From contig NZ_RCZJ01000003.1 of assembly GCF_006438845.1 (NCBI RefSeq), positions 526,353 to 590,352 of the forward strand: a DNA stretch of 64,000 nt, read 5' to 3'. Shown here in pieces: positions 1 to 11,410 of the stretch. Source of the DNA: Variovorax ginsengisoli (GTDB taxonomy: Bacteria > Pseudomonadota > Gammaproteobacteria > Burkholderiales > Burkholderiaceae_C). Within the stretch, counting starts at the first letter, position 1; every line of letters starts with the position of its first letter. The notes below the pieces were generated by a model. The model saw only the letters and a program-made list of their open reading frames with translations, did not search any database and was not told the origin of the DNA. The position numbers and the translations under genes were made by a program.

Positions 1-276
1 GTTGCGAAGCTCCGACACCACCGCGCGCGATTGGCCCGGCAACAGCCACTCGAGGTAGCGCCCGACCGTGGCGAGCAGTTCGGCCTGCTCGATCAGGTGC
101 GACATCGCAATCACGCTCAGGATCAACAGCGGCACCATCGACAGCAGCGCGTAATAGGCCACCGCGCCGGCCAGCAATAAGCCCTGGTTGGCTCTGAAAC
201 TCTTGAGCGCCGACCAGAGAAACTTGAGCGGATGGCGCAGCAGCGGTGCGGCGTGGGCAATAGAAGATCTGATCAT
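1..276 (-). CDS. YihY/BrkB-family (UPF0761) inner-membrane protein, N-terminal part
   Basis: The first 92 codons of a gene running leftward out of the window. It starts at an ATG whose complement is at 274-276 (MIRSSIAHAAPLLRHP) and stays open to base 1. After a basic stretch containing LKFLWSALKSF there is a membrane segment around residues 28-50 with the AVAYYALLSMVPLLI pattern typical of the YihY/BrkB family. BrkB was named for Bordetella serum resistance, but E. coli YihY has no settled function. It is divergent from dnaG across about 115 bp. The family call rests only on this N-terminal part. Confidence 0.8.
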   Translation of the reverse strand, partial: MIRSSIAHAAPLLRHPLKFLWSALKSFRANQGLLLAGAVAYYALLSMVPLLILSVIAMSHLIEQAELLATVGRYLEWLLPGQSRAVVSELRN

Positions 277-391
277 GGCTTGGCGTCGGGTGCGGTCAGT
301 ATGCCGCCGGACGACGACACAGCAGTGGCGACGCGGAAGTGGCGAGCTCGTTGCCGCAGGTCATGCGTATGATTTGCCGCTCCGCGCCGCC

Positions 392-2356
392 ATGACCATC
401 CCCGCCTCTTTCATCCAGGAACTCATCGCGCGCGCCGACGTGGTGGAAATCGTCGGGCGCTATGTCCCTCTGAAGAAGGCCGGCGCCAACTTCATGGGGC
501 TGTGCCCCTTTCACGGCGAGAAGTCCCCGTCGTTCTCCGTCAGCCCGACCAAGCAGTTCTATCACTGCTTCGGCTGCGGGGTGCACGGCAACGCCATCGG
601 CTTTCTGATGGAACACGGTGGCATGGGCTTCGTCGAGGCGGTGCACGACCTGGCCGGACAATATGGCTTGCAGGTCCCCGAGGATGATGCGTCGCCCGAA
701 GAACGCGCCCGCGCCGCCGGCCAGCGCCAGAAGCAGGCCACGCTCTCGGACGTGCTCGAGAAGGCCGGCGAGGCCTATCGCAAGCAGCTGCGCCAGTCGC
801 CCGGCGCCATCGACTACCTGAAGGGACGCGGCGTGTCGAGCGAGGTCGCCAAGCAGTTCGGCATCGGCTACGCGCCGCCCGGCTGGCGCACGCTGGCCGG
901 CGTCTTCCCGGACTACGACGATCCGTTGCTCGCGGAGAGCGGCCTGGTGATCGTCGGCGAGGAAGACGCAGACAAGCGCTACGACCGCTTTCGCGACCGC
1001 GTGATGTTCCCGATCCGCAACGTCAAGGGCGAATGCATCGGCTTCGGCGGGCGCGTGCTCGGCGACGAGAAGCCCAAATACCTCAACTCGCCAGAGACGC
1101 CGGTGTTCAGCAAAGGCCGCGAGCTGTACGGCCTCTTCGAGTCACGCGCCGCGTTGCGCGACAAGGGCTACGCATTGGTCACCGAGGGCTACATGGACGT
1201 GGTGGCACTGGCCCAGCTCGGCTTCCCGAATGCGGTGGCTACGCTCGGCACGGCGTGCACGCCCGAGCATGTGCAGAAGCTCTTCCGCTTCACCGACTCG
1301 GTGGTCTTCAGCTTCGACGGCGACGCCGCCGGACGCCGCGCCGCCCGCAAGGCACTCGACAGCGCCCTGCCGTTCGCCTCGGACGTTCGCAGCGTCAAGT
1401 TCCTGTTTCTTCCTGCCGAGCACGACCCGGACAGTTTCATCCGCGAGCACGGCGCCGAGGCCTTTTCGCGCTTCGTGAACGAGGCTACGCCACTGAGCCG
1501 ATTCATGATCGAGGCGGCGCGCGAGGGCTGCGACCTGGGCAGCGCCGAAGGCCGTGCCCACATGGCTGCCAACGCCAAGCCGCTGTGGAGCGCACTGCCC
1601 GAAGGCGCCCTCAAGCGCCAACTGCTCGGTGAGATCGCTGAACTGGTGCAGCTCGGCATGCAGGACATCAATGCACTCTGGATGCCGGCTGCGCCGCCGC
1701 CCGCCCGCAACGCGCCCCAGCCTTTTCCAGAAGCGCCGCGCTACGAAGACGACGGCACGCCCGTCGGCTACCCGTCGCGCGACCGCAAGGAACGCGGAAA
1801 CTGGCGTGACAAGCGTGAAGGCGGCAAGGGCAGCTGGGGCGACCGCAGTGCCCGCGGTAACTTTGCTGCCGGCAGCGCGGCGCGCCCACGCCTTCGACCC
1901 CCCGGCAGACCCGATGTCGCGGCCCGGCTGCTGCTGTCGAACATGCACGAATGGGAACCGCTGTCGCACGAACTGCACAGCCTGTTGTGCGATCTGCCCG
2001 GCGAGCACGGCCAGCTCTTCACCTGGCTCGATGGCCAACTGCATGAACACGGCGTACAGCCTTGGGCGGCCCTGCGTGAAGGACTGCGCGGCCAACCTTT
2101 CGAAGCGTTGGCCGAGCGCCTCATGACGGGACCGGATGGCGGCCCCATCGAGGACAACGAGGGCGAACAGGCGGCCGACGCCGCCAAGGAACTTCGCAAC
2201 GTGCTCGACTTCATGCTCGACGACCTGCTCAAGGCCCGCCAGAGCGAGGCCATCGCCGCCGTCGGCAGCGACCCCTTGGCGCTCGAACGCTACAAGGCGC
2301 TGGAAACGCGCCGGCTCGAACTTCGCCACCGTCTCAAGCCATCGATTTCCGGCTGA
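392..2356 (+). CDS. dnaG: DNA primase
   Basis: Makes RNA primers for replication with the DnaB helicase. The 654-residue product begins MTIPASFIQELIARADVVEIVG, the usual DnaG start; longer upstream reading was rejected because the extra 68 residues look unlike any primase. The N-terminal CHC2 zinc finger is clear (LCPFHGEK then YHCFGCG, about residues 38-65). The TOPRIM core follows: an EGYMDV glutamate near residue 270 and the DGDAAG acidic motif near 313. A Gly/Arg/Lys-rich low-complexity linker (about residues 445-505) separates it from the C-terminal DnaB-binding part, a linker longer than in E. coli DnaG (581 residues). rpoD follows 303 bp downstream, as in the classical macromolecular-synthesis order, but no rpsU is visible upstream. 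Confidence 0.97.
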   Translation: MTIPASFIQELIARADVVEIVGRYVPLKKAGANFMGLCPFHGEKSPSFSVSPTKQFYHCFGCGVHGNAIGFLMEHGGMGFVEAVHDLAGQYGLQVPEDDASPEERARAAGQRQKQATLSDVLEKAGEAYRKQLRQSPGAIDYLKGRGVSSEVAKQFGIGYAPPGWRTLAGVFPDYDDPLLAESGLVIVGEEDADKRYDRFRDRVMFPIRNVKGECIGFGGRVLGDEKPKYLNSPETPVFSKGRELYGLFESRAALRDKGYALVTEGYMDVVALAQLGFPNAVATLGTACTPEHVQKLFRFTDSVVFSFDGDAAGRRAARKALDSALPFASDVRSVKFLFLPAEHDPDSFIREHGAEAFSRFVNEATPLSRFMIEAAREGCDLGSAEGRAHMAANAKPLWSALPEGALKRQLLGEIAELVQLGMQDINALWMPAAPPPARNAPQPFPEAPRYEDDGTPVGYPSRDRKERGNWRDKREGGKGSWGDRSARGNFAAGSAARPRLRPPGRPDVAARLLLSNMHEWEPLSHELHSLLCDLPGEHGQLFTWLDGQLHEHGVQPWAALREGLRGQPFEALAERLMTGPDGGPIEDNEGEQAADAAKELRNVLDFMLDDLLKARQSEAIAAVGSDPLALERYKALETRRLELRHRLKPSISG

Positions 2357-2361
2357 GGCCC

Positions 2362-2386
2362 TTGAAAAAGAGCTTGACGCTATAAT
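2362..2386 (+). promoter_or_regulatory. putative rpoD promoter
   Basis: A perfect -10 hexamer TATAAT at 2381-2386 lies just after the dnaG stop. The best upstream hexamer, TTGAAA at 2362-2367, is only 13 bp away, shorter than the usual 16-18, so either another -35 or an activator is used, or the -10 works with weak -35 contacts. It would start an rpoD-specific transcript with a leader of roughly 265 nt. Inferred from motif only. Confidence 0.45.
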
Positions 2387-2538
2387 GTAGGGCTTCGTCT
2401 GACGACGATTGAAGCAAGAGCGACAGCAGCACCTCCGGGCCGACCCCACGCGCAATGCACTTCCCAAAGGGAAACGGGTCAATACACCGCAAGGACTGCA
2501 CACCAAATGTTCGCCCGACATCTTGCTTCTTGAGAATT

Positions 2539-2583
2539 GAGAAGAGCTTCGGCCTTCTCGTGTCGAGGAATTCGTTTTCCTCG
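2539..2583 (+). promoter_or_regulatory. two tandem hairpins in the rpoD 5' leader
   Basis: Hairpin 1 pairs GAGAAG (2539-2544) with CTTCTC (2554-2559); the inner bases can form a GC stem closed by a C(UUCG)G tetraloop (2547-2552), an unusually stable RNA fold. Hairpin 2 pairs CGAGGAA (2564-2570) with TTCCTCG (2577-2583). They end 76 nt before the rpoD ATG. Neither is followed by a good T-run, so they look more like leader or processing structures than terminators. The rest of 2357-2659 shows no coding signal. Confidence 0.5.
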
Positions 2584-2659
2584 TTCCCTGTGTCCGTGCC
2601 CGCGCCGGGTCAGTGGCGCCTGTGATTCCGCTTGTTTCATTCTTGTCCAACGAGGTCTT

Positions 2660-5029
<2,370 letters not shown>

Positions 5030-5046
5030 ACAGCCACGTCCCATAG

Positions 5047-5089
5047 GCGGACTTGCCGGACGCTGCGTTCGGCAAGTCCGCTTTGTTTT
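5047..5089 (+). terminator. Rho-independent terminator after rpoD
   Basis: A perfect 12-bp stem GCGGACTTGCCG (5047-5058) / CGGCAAGTCCGC (5070-5081) with an 11-nt loop is followed by TTTGTTTT (5082-5089). It lies 18 bp after the rpoD stop, isolating the dnaG-rpoD unit from the downstream transporter. Confidence 0.92.
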
Positions 5090-5098
5090 GAGAGACTC

Positions 5099-6331
5099 AT
5101 GAACCCCGACGCCCAAACCCTCTGGAAGGCCCCGCGATGGGCTCTCGCGATCCTTCTCGCGGTGCTGGGCATGCTCGGCCCCTTCTCGATCGACACTTAC
5201 ATCCCTGCCTTCTCGGGGATCGCACGCTCCATCGGTGCGACACCGGTCGAGATGCAGCAGACGCTGTCGGCCTACCTCTTCGGTTTCGCCTTCATGAACC
5301 TGTTCCACGGCGCACTGTCGGACAGCTTCGGTCGGCGCCCCGTCGTTTTGTGGGGCCTGGCCGTCTTCACGATCGCCTCGCTGGGCTGCGCGCTGTCGCA
5401 GACCATCGGGCAACTGGTGCTGTTCCGCGCGCTGCAGGGGCTGTCGACCGGTGCCGGCATCGTCGTCTCACGCGCGGTCATCCGCGACATGTTCCCGCCG
5501 GCAGAGGCGCAGAAGGTGATGGCGCAGGTCACCATCTACTTCGGCGTGGCGCCGGCCATCGCGCCGATCGTCGGTGGCCTCCTCTTCGTGCATGCCGGCT
5601 GGCACGCGATCTTCTGGTTTCTCGTGGCCGTCGGCATGGTGCTGTTCGTGGCCAACTACAAGCTGCTGCCGGAGACATTGCACGTCACGCAGCGCCAGCC
5701 CTTCAATGCGCGTCACCTGATGCGCGGCTACTGGGATCTCTGCTCCGACCCGCGCTTCCTCCTGCTCGCGCTCGCCAGTGGCGTGCCCTTCAATGGCATG
5801 TTTCTCTACGTGCTGTCGGCACCGGCTTTTTTGGGTGACCACCTGGGCCTGGCCCCGACGCAGTTCTTCTGGTTCTTCCTGCTGACCATCGGCGGCATCA
5901 TGGCCGGCGCCTGGGCCAGCGGCCGCATGGCCGGCAAGGTTGCTCCCAAGCGGCAGATCCGCGACGGCTTCGTCATCATGCTGGTCACCTCCGCGGCCAA
6001 CGTCGTGGCCAATGCACTGTTCGAGCCGCACCCGCTCTGGTCCATGTGGCCGATCGCAGTGTTCGCCTTCGGCTGGGCGCTGATGGTGCCGGTGATCACC
6101 CTGCTGGTGCTCGACCTCCATCCCGAACGCCGCGGCATGGCGTCCTCGCTGCAGGCCGTCATCGGCTCGACCGCCAACGGGCTGGTGGCCGGCCTGATCG
6201 CGCCGCTTGTGATGCATTCGCCGCTGGGGCTGGCCGTGACATCGATCCTGATGATGGCCGTCGGCCTGGTGGCCTGGGTATGGCTGCATCGTCGCTGGCC
6301 CGAGATCGGCCAGAAAGTCGCCAGCTACTGA
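5099..6331 (+). CDS. Bcr/CflA-family MFS drug-resistance transporter
   Basis: A 410-residue, 12-segment major facilitator of the inner membrane. The first helix has the Bcr/CflA signature [12 protein letters not shown], the loop between helices 2 and 3 carries [12 protein letters not shown] (the MFS A motif), and [21 protein letters not shown] covers helix 4 and the B/C region. Family members export bicyclomycin, chloramphenicol, sulfonamides or other small molecules by proton antiport; the substrate here cannot be read from sequence. It begins 10 bp after the rpoD terminator and ends 8 bp before the end of the convergent phhA gene, so it is a single-gene unit. Confidence 0.9.
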   Translation: MNPDAQTLWKAPRWALAILLAVLGMLGPFSIDTYIPAFSGIARSIGATPVEMQQTLSAYLFGFAFMNLFHGALSDSFGRRPVVLWGLAVFTIASLGCALSQTIGQLVLFRALQGLSTGAGIVVSRAVIRDMFPPAEAQKVMAQVTIYFGVAPAIAPIVGGLLFVHAGWHAIFWFLVAVGMVLFVANYKLLPETLHVTQRQPFNARHLMRGYWDLCSDPRFLLLALASGVPFNGMFLYVLSAPAFLGDHLGLAPTQFFWFFLLTIGGIMAGAWASGRMAGKVAPKRQIRDGFVIMLVTSAANVVANALFEPHPLWSMWPIAVFAFGWALMVPVITLLVLDLHPERRGMASSLQAVIGSTANGLVAGLIAPLVMHSPLGLAVTSILMMAVGLVAWVWLHRRWPEIGQKVASY

Positions 6332-6338
6332 GGCAGGC

Positions 6339-7235
6339 TCAGGCTGCGATAGCCGGCGCGCGCTTGGCGTCGTGATAGCGACCCGTGCCGCGCACCACCA
6401 CACGGTCTGCAGGCAGCACGTCGCCAGGCTGGTAGTCGGGCTTCCCTGCGATGCGTGCATAGAGCGGCGCAAAGTCGATCGTCGCCAGCTCGAGCAGCTG
6501 CGCCAAGCTATCGATGACGAAATAGCTCTCCTGGAAATCGTCGATGCGGTAATTCGTGCGCATCACCCGTTCCAGGTCGAAGCCGATGCGGTTGGGCGAC
6601 GGGTCTTCCAGCGAGAACACGCTCTCGGTGCGTGACGATGCGATGCCTGCGCCGTAGATGCGCAGGCCATCCTTCTGCTGAATCAAGCCGAACTCCACCG
6701 TGTACCAGTACACGCGCGCCAGCTTGTCGAGCACACCCAGCTTTTTCGCACGCAGGCCACCTTCTCCGTACGCCTGGATGTAGTCGGCGATGGCCGGATT
6801 CATCAGCATCGGAACATGACCGAACACGTCGTGGAAGACGTCGGGCTCTTCCAGGTAGTCGAGTTCGTGCGGCTTGCGAATGAAGTTGCCGGCGGGAAAA
6901 CGGCGATTGGCCAAGTGCTCGAAGAACACCTCGTCGGGCACCAGGCCCGGCACCGCCACCACCTGCCAGCCGGTGCGTTGCATCAGCACCTCGCTCAGTT
7001 CCAGGAAGTCCGGAATCTGCTCGGCGCCGATCGGCAGGTTTTTCATTCCCTCGACGAATTCGTCGCAGGCGCGGCCGGGGAGCAGCCGGGTCTGGCGCTC
7101 GAACAGCGTCTTCCAGACGGCGTGTTCAGCCGGTGTGTAGTTCTTCCAGCCCTGGTCGATGGTCCAGTCCGGCCGCTCGGGCGCGACGGTGTCGCCGGCC
7201 GCGAGCCCGTGCTTGGTCGCTTCGGCGGCCTCCAT
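6339..7235 (-). CDS. phhA: phenylalanine 4-monooxygenase
   Basis: Hydroxylates phenylalanine to tyrosine using tetrahydrobiopterin, O2 and non-haem iron. The protein has 298 residues, as in other bacterial single-domain enzymes, and lacks the N-terminal ACT regulatory domain of animal homologues. The iron site is intact: H135 and H140 in HDVFGHVP, and E181 in TVEFGL. It starts two bases after the end of hpd, so the two are one transcript: phenylalanine to tyrosine, then (after transamination elsewhere) hydroxyphenylpyruvate to homogentisate. No phhB (pterin carbinolamine dehydratase) or aminotransferase is in the window. Confidence 0.95.
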   Translation of the reverse strand: MEAAEATKHGLAAGDTVAPERPDWTIDQGWKNYTPAEHAVWKTLFERQTRLLPGRACDEFVEGMKNLPIGAEQIPDFLELSEVLMQRTGWQVVAVPGLVPDEVFFEHLANRRFPAGNFIRKPHELDYLEEPDVFHDVFGHVPMLMNPAIADYIQAYGEGGLRAKKLGVLDKLARVYWYTVEFGLIQQKDGLRIYGAGIASSRTESVFSLEDPSPNRIGFDLERVMRTNYRIDDFQESYFVIDSLAQLLELATIDFAPLYARIAGKPDYQPGDVLPADRVVVRGTGRYHDAKRAPAIAA

Positions 7236-7237
7236 GT

Positions 7238-8326
7238 TCAGGCCTCGGCCGTGTCCAGGACGCCGCGGCGGATCTGGTCGCGTTCCAGCGATTCGAACAG
7301 CGCCTTGAAATTGCCTTCGCCAAAGCCTTCGCGGTAATCGCCGCGGCGCTCGATGAACTCGAAGAACACCGGTCCGAGCATCGGCGCGGAAAAGATCTGC
7401 AGCAGCAGGCGTGGCTGGCCGCCCTCCGTGGTGCCGTCCATCAGAATGCCGCGCGCCTGCAGTTCCGGCACGTTCTGGCCGTGGCCAGGCAGGCGGCTGT
7501 CGAGCATCTCGTAGTAGATGTCGTTGGGCGCGGTGGCGGTCTTTACACCGGCCAGGGCCAGCTTGTCGACCGCGTCCTTCAGGTTGTCGCAGATCAGGGC
7601 GATGTGCTGGATGCCCTCGCCGTTGAACTGCATGAGGAATTCCTCGATCTGGCCGCCGCCCTTTTTCGATTCCTCGTTCAGCGGGATGCGGATCATGCCG
7701 TCGGGCGCCGTCATCGCCTTCGACGTGAGGCCGGTGTATTCGCCGGAGATGTCGAAGTAGCGGATCTCGCGGAAGTTGAAAAGCTTCTCGTAGAAATCGG
7801 CCCAGAAGGTCATGCGGCCGCGGTACACGTTGTGCGTGAGGTGGTCGATGAGCTTCAGGCCATGGCCGGCCGGATGGCGATCGACGCCTTCGACGAATTC
7901 GAAGTCGATGTCGTAGATCGACTTGCCTTCCTCGAAACGGTCGATCAGGTACAGCGGCGCGCCGCCGATGCCTTTGATGGCCGGCAGGCGCAGTTCCATC
8001 GGGCCGGTGCCGATCTCGATCGGCTGGGCGCCGAGTTCGAGTGCGCGGTCGTAGGCCTTGTGCGCGTCCTTCACCCGAAAGGCCAGGCCGCAGGCCGAGG
8101 CGCCGTGCTCTGCAGCGAAATAGGCTGCGTGGCTCTTGGGCTCGCGATTCACGATGAAATTGATGTCGCCCTGGCGGTACAGCACCACGTCCTTCGAGCG
8201 ATGCTTGGCAACGAGCGTGAAGCCCAGCATTTCGAACACGGGTTCGAGCACGCCCGGCGTGGGCGATGCGAACTCGACGAATTCGAAGCCTTGCAGGCCC
8301 ATGGGGTTCTCGTACAGATCGGCCAT
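7238..8326 (-). CDS. hpd: 4-hydroxyphenylpyruvate dioxygenase
   Basis: Converts 4-hydroxyphenylpyruvate to homogentisate in tyrosine breakdown. The 362 residues fit the Pseudomonas-type enzyme. The 2-His-1-Glu iron facial triad is visible as H162 (IDHLTHNV), H241 (IQHIALICD) and E323 ([20 protein letters not shown]), and the C-terminal [14 protein letters not shown] helix that closes the active site is present. It is the promoter-proximal gene of the hpd-phhA operon and is divergent from the Lrp-type gene at 8447. The shared 120-bp interval contains repeated sites that probably control it. Confidence 0.96.
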   Translation of the reverse strand: MADLYENPMGLQGFEFVEFASPTPGVLEPVFEMLGFTLVAKHRSKDVVLYRQGDINFIVNREPKSHAAYFAAEHGASACGLAFRVKDAHKAYDRALELGAQPIEIGTGPMELRLPAIKGIGGAPLYLIDRFEEGKSIYDIDFEFVEGVDRHPAGHGLKLIDHLTHNVYRGRMTFWADFYEKLFNFREIRYFDISGEYTGLTSKAMTAPDGMIRIPLNEESKKGGGQIEEFLMQFNGEGIQHIALICDNLKDAVDKLALAGVKTATAPNDIYYEMLDSRLPGHGQNVPELQARGILMDGTTEGGQPRLLLQIFSAPMLGPVFFEFIERRGDYREGFGEGNFKALFESLERDQIRRGVLDTAEA

Positions 8327-8384
8327 CGTATGTCTCCAGGAATGTGGGTTGGGTTGCCGTCGATGCTAGGCGCTTGTGGCACAT

Positions 8385-8436
8385 GATTCCTGCAACATGC
8401 AACCCGCAGATGGCAACACATGCAGGATTCCTGCAA
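8385..8436. promoter_or_regulatory. putative Lrp-family operator between hpd and its regulator
   Basis: The 15-bp stretch TGCAGGATTCCTGCA at 8421-8435 is a perfect palindrome (7-bp arms, one central base). The 11-mer GATTCCTGCAA occurs twice, at 8385-8395 and 8426-8436, exactly 41 bp apart, about four helical turns, as expected for binding by an octameric Lrp-type protein. The palindrome ends 11 bp before the regulator's ATG, suggesting autoregulation as well as control of hpd-phhA. Confidence 0.6.
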
Positions 8437-8446
8437 AATCTTCTCC

Positions 8447-8929
8447 ATGAGCGCTTCAGACGAACTCGACACCATCGATCTGCGCGTACTTCGCGCGTTG
8501 CAGGTCAACGGCCGTGCCACCTACGACGAGCTCGCCGCGCAGGTCAGCCTGTCGTCGTCGGCCACCCTGCGGCGCGTCAAGCGTCTGGAGGAATCCGGCG
8601 TGATCCAGGGCTACGTGGCGCTGCTGAAGCCGGAGCGGGTCGGCCTGCCGCTCATGGCCTACATCAACGTGCGGCTCGAGAAGCACACCGAAAGCCACAA
8701 GCGCAGCCCGATGGACGCCTTCCGCGCATCGATCCAGAGCTGGCCCGAGGTGATCGAATGCCACTCGCTCACCGGCGAGATGGACTACCTGCTGCGCGTG
8801 GTGGTGGCCGACATGGCGCACTACTCACGCTTCGTGATGGACACGCTGCTGAAGCACCCTAGCGTGCAGGACTGCAAGACCAGCTTCGTGCTCGACCGGG
8901 TCAAGAGCACCACCGCCCTGCCGATCTAG
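8447..8929 (+). CDS. Lrp/AsnC-family transcriptional regulator (likely of hpd-phhA)
   Basis: A 160-residue regulator: N-terminal winged HTH (LDTIDLRVLRALQVNGRATY, then ELAAQVSLSSSATLRRVKRL) and C-terminal RAM/ACT-like ligand domain (VIECHSLTGEMDYLLRVV). The ATG at 8447 (MSASDELDTIDLRVL) gives the standard family N-terminus; a start nine codons upstream would lie within the palindrome. Its divergent position next to hpd suggests it senses an aromatic amino acid, a common arrangement in Burkholderiales, but the ligand is inferred. It converges on the livF gene. Confidence 0.9.
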   Translation: MSASDELDTIDLRVLRALQVNGRATYDELAAQVSLSSSATLRRVKRLEESGVIQGYVALLKPERVGLPLMAYINVRLEKHTESHKRSPMDAFRASIQSWPEVIECHSLTGEMDYLLRVVVADMAHYSRFVMDTLLKHPSVQDCKTSFVLDRVKSTTALPI

Positions 8930-8986
8930 CGCATCGGCCTCGCACACGAACGACGGGTCGGTCGGACAGCCGACGTGTGTCCCGGA

Positions 8987-9691
8987 TCAGCGCGCCACGC
9001 CCAGCAGCCGTTCCAGCACCTCGGGCTGCGCGCGCAGCGCCTGGGCGCTGTCGGCATGCACCAGACGGCCGTGGTCGAGCACCACCGCGTCGTCGGAGAT
9101 CGCCAGCACCGCCTGCGGATGCTGCTCGACGATGATGGCCGCGAGCCCCTCGTCGCGCGTGATGCGGCGAATGGCGCGCAGCAGCTCTTCCACGATGATC
9201 GGCGCCAGGCCTTCGAGCGGCTCATCGAGCAGCAGCAGCCGCGGGTTGAGCACCAGCGCGCGTGCGACCGCGAGCATTTGCTGCTCGCCGCCCGACAGCT
9301 GCGTGCCGAGGTTGCCTTTGCGCTCGGCCAGCCGCGGGAACATGGCGTAGGCGCGCTCGGGCGTCCAATGGCCGGCGCGCGCCACGGCCGTGAGGTTCTC
9401 ATGGACCGTGAGCGACTTGAAGATGTTGCGCTCCTGCGGCACCCAGCCGATGCCGGCCGCGGCGCGCCGGTGCGGCGCCAGCCGGTTCAGTTCAACGTCG
9501 CCCAGCGTGATGCGCCCGCCATGCTGGCGCGTGGCGCCGGCCAGCGTGTTGATGAGCGTGGTCTTGCCGGTGCCGTTGCGGCCCAGCAGCGCCAGCGTGC
9601 GACCTTCTCCCAGCGCCAGCGACACGCCGGTCAGCACCACTGCCTCGCCATAGCCGGCGCTCAGGTCCTCGATGCGCAGCAGTTCATTCAT
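8987..9691 (-). CDS. livF: branched-chain-type ABC transporter ATPase LivF
   Basis: The smaller ATPase (234 residues) of a LivKHMGF importer on the cytoplasmic side. Walker A is GRNGTGKTTL, the signature is LSGGEQQML, Walker B is LLLLDEPLEGLAP, and the H-loop is IIVEQH. Last gene of the cluster, overlapping livG by 8 bp. The neighbouring Rieske oxygenase genes suggest that the substrate is an aromatic or other carboxylate, not necessarily an amino acid. Confidence 0.93.
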   Translation of the reverse strand: MNELLRIEDLSAGYGEAVVLTGVSLALGEGRTLALLGRNGTGKTTLINTLAGATRQHGGRITLGDVELNRLAPHRRAAAGIGWVPQERNIFKSLTVHENLTAVARAGHWTPERAYAMFPRLAERKGNLGTQLSGGEQQMLAVARALVLNPRLLLLDEPLEGLAPIIVEELLRAIRRITRDEGLAAIIVEQHPQAVLAISDDAVVLDHGRLVHADSAQALRAQPEVLERLLGVAR

Positions 9692-10454
9692 GCGAAGCCT
9701 CCGCCGTGCTTCCGTGGCCGAGGTAGACCTCCTTGACGCGCGAATCGGCGGCGATGGCCTCCGGCGTGCCTTCGGTCAGCACCGCGCCGTTGACCAGCAC
9801 GGTCATGCGGTCGGCGAAGCTGAAGACCAGGTCCATGTCGTGCTCGATCAGCAGCACCGAAACATCCTTGGGCAGCGCGGCCACGGTCTGCAGCAGCTCC
9901 TCGCGCTCGCCCGCTGGCACGCCGGCCACGGGCTCGTCGAGCAGCAGCACGCGCGGCTCGCAGGCCAGGGCGATGGCGATCTCCAGCAGCCGTCGCTTGC
10001 CGTAGGCCAGCTCGCGAGTCGGCTGGCGGGCCACCTCGGCCAGCCGGAACTGTTCGAGCAACTGGGCGGCCCGCTCGACCACGCCGCGGTCGCTGCCGAG
10101 CGCGCGCCACCACTGCGCCGCCACGCCACGCTGCTGCGAGACGACCAGCGTCAGCGTCTCCAGCGGCGTCATCGAATCGAAAAGCTGGTTGATCTGGAAG
10201 GTGCGCACCAGGCCGCGCGCCACGCGCCGGTGCGGCGCCAGGCGGCTGATGTCTTCGCCGTCGAGCACGATGCGCCCGGCGGTCGGAACGAGCACGCCGG
10301 TCAGCAGGTTGATGAGCGTGGTCTTGCCGGCGCCATTGGGGCCGATCAGCGCATGGCGCGCGCCGCGGCGCAGATCCAGCGTCACGTCCTGCGTGGCGAC
10401 GATGCCGCCGAAGCGCTTGACCAGGCCCTGCGCGGACAACACGATGTCGTTCAT
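9684..10454 (-). CDS. livG: branched-chain-type ABC transporter ATPase LivG
   Basis: The larger ATPase (256 residues). Walker A is GPNGAGKTTL, followed by the LivG-type segment LVRTFQINQLFDSMTPLETL; Walker B is RVLLLDEPVAGVP and the H-loop LLIEHDMDLV. The usual LSGGQ signature is replaced by ELAYGKRRLLEIA, a known LivG variation. The ATG at 10454 overlaps the livM stop as ATGA. Confidence 0.93.
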   Translation of the reverse strand: MNDIVLSAQGLVKRFGGIVATQDVTLDLRRGARHALIGPNGAGKTTLINLLTGVLVPTAGRIVLDGEDISRLAPHRRVARGLVRTFQINQLFDSMTPLETLTLVVSQQRGVAAQWWRALGSDRGVVERAAQLLEQFRLAEVARQPTRELAYGKRRLLEIAIALACEPRVLLLDEPVAGVPAGEREELLQTVAALPKDVSVLLIEHDMDLVFSFADRMTVLVNGAVLTEGTPEAIAADSRVKEVYLGHGSTAEASHE

Positions 10455-11410
10455 CGCTTGAACACCGTCCAGGGCCTGAGAACCCGATCGCGCCCGACCA
10501 GCACCAGCAGCACCAGGATCAGTCCGATCCAGAACATCCAGTACTGCGGCGTGACCGACGAGAGCAGGTCCTGCAGCAGCTTGAACACCACCGCGCCTGC
10601 AATGCCGCCGTAGAGCCAGCCGACACCGCCGATCACCAGCATCAGCAGCACGTCGGCCGAGCGGTCGAAGGCCAGCACGTCGAGCGAGGCGAAGCCGGTC
10701 GTCTGCGCGAGCAGCGCACCTGCAGCTCCCGCCACGGCCGCCGCCACGGTGTAGACCACCGCGATGCGCGACACCACCGGAATGCCGATCGCCATCGCGC
10801 GCAGCCGGTTGTCGCGGATCGCCTTCAACGTCGCGCCGAAGGGCGAGCGCACCAGATGCCGCATGACCACGAAGAGCACCAGCACCACCGACAGCGAATA
10901 CCAGGCCGCCGTGCGCCCGAACAGATCGAACTCGAACAGGCCGAGCACCGGCCCGAGCACCACGCCCTGCAACCCGTCGGCGCCGCCGGTGAGCCAGTCG
11001 AGCTTGTTGGCCAGCTCCAGCAGCAGCAAGGCCGTGCCCAGCGTGACCATCAACCGCGTCAGGTCGCTGCCGCGCAGGATCGTGACGCTCGCGACCGCGC
11101 CCAGCGCCGCCGTCGCCACCACGGCAAACAGCAGGCCGACCGTCGGGTCTGGCACCACGAGCTTGGCGAACAGCGCCGCGACGTAGGCCCCGAAGCCGAA
11201 GAAGGCCGCGTGACCCAGCGACACGATGCCGGTGAAGCCGAGGATGAGGTCGAGCGACATCGCGAAAAGCGCGACGATGGCGATCTCGTTGACCATCAGC
11301 GAGTGCGAGGGCATGGCCAGCGGCAAGGCGAAGGCCGCGAGCCACAGCGCGAACTCCCACGGCCGCCAGCGGCCGGCGTCGAGCAGGCTTTTTTGCAACG
11401 TGTCCTTCAC
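10451..11410 (-). CDS. livM: branched-chain-type ABC transporter permease LivM
   Basis: Inner-membrane permease of 319 residues with many hydrophobic segments and the family hallmark LGFTGIVSLGHAAFFGFGAY, plus the cytoplasmic coupling region FGATLKAIRDNRLRAMAIGI. I chose the GTG at 11410 (VKDTLQKSLLD) because it overlaps the livH stop as GTGA and precedes a full N-terminal segment; a later internal ATG would remove the first helix. Confidence 0.9.
   Translation of the reverse strand: MKDTLQKSLLDAGRWRPWEFALWLAAFALPLAMPSHSLMVNEIAIVALFAMSLDLILGFTGIVSLGHAAFFGFGAYVAALFAKLVVPDPTVGLLFAVVATAALGAVASVTILRGSDLTRLMVTLGTALLLLELANKLDWLTGGADGLQGVVLGPVLGLFEFDLFGRTAAWYSLSVVLVLFVVMRHLVRSPFGATLKAIRDNRLRAMAIGIPVVSRIAVVYTVAAAVAGAAGALLAQTTGFASLDVLAFDRSADVLLMLVIGGVGWLYGGIAGAVVFKLLQDLLSSVTPQYWMFWIGLILVLLVLVGRDRVLRPWTVFKR

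Noticed and set aside
8930..8986. A terminator between the lrp gene and livF (GTCGG/CCGAC stem).
   Set aside because: The stem is only five base pairs and there is no T-run on either strand.
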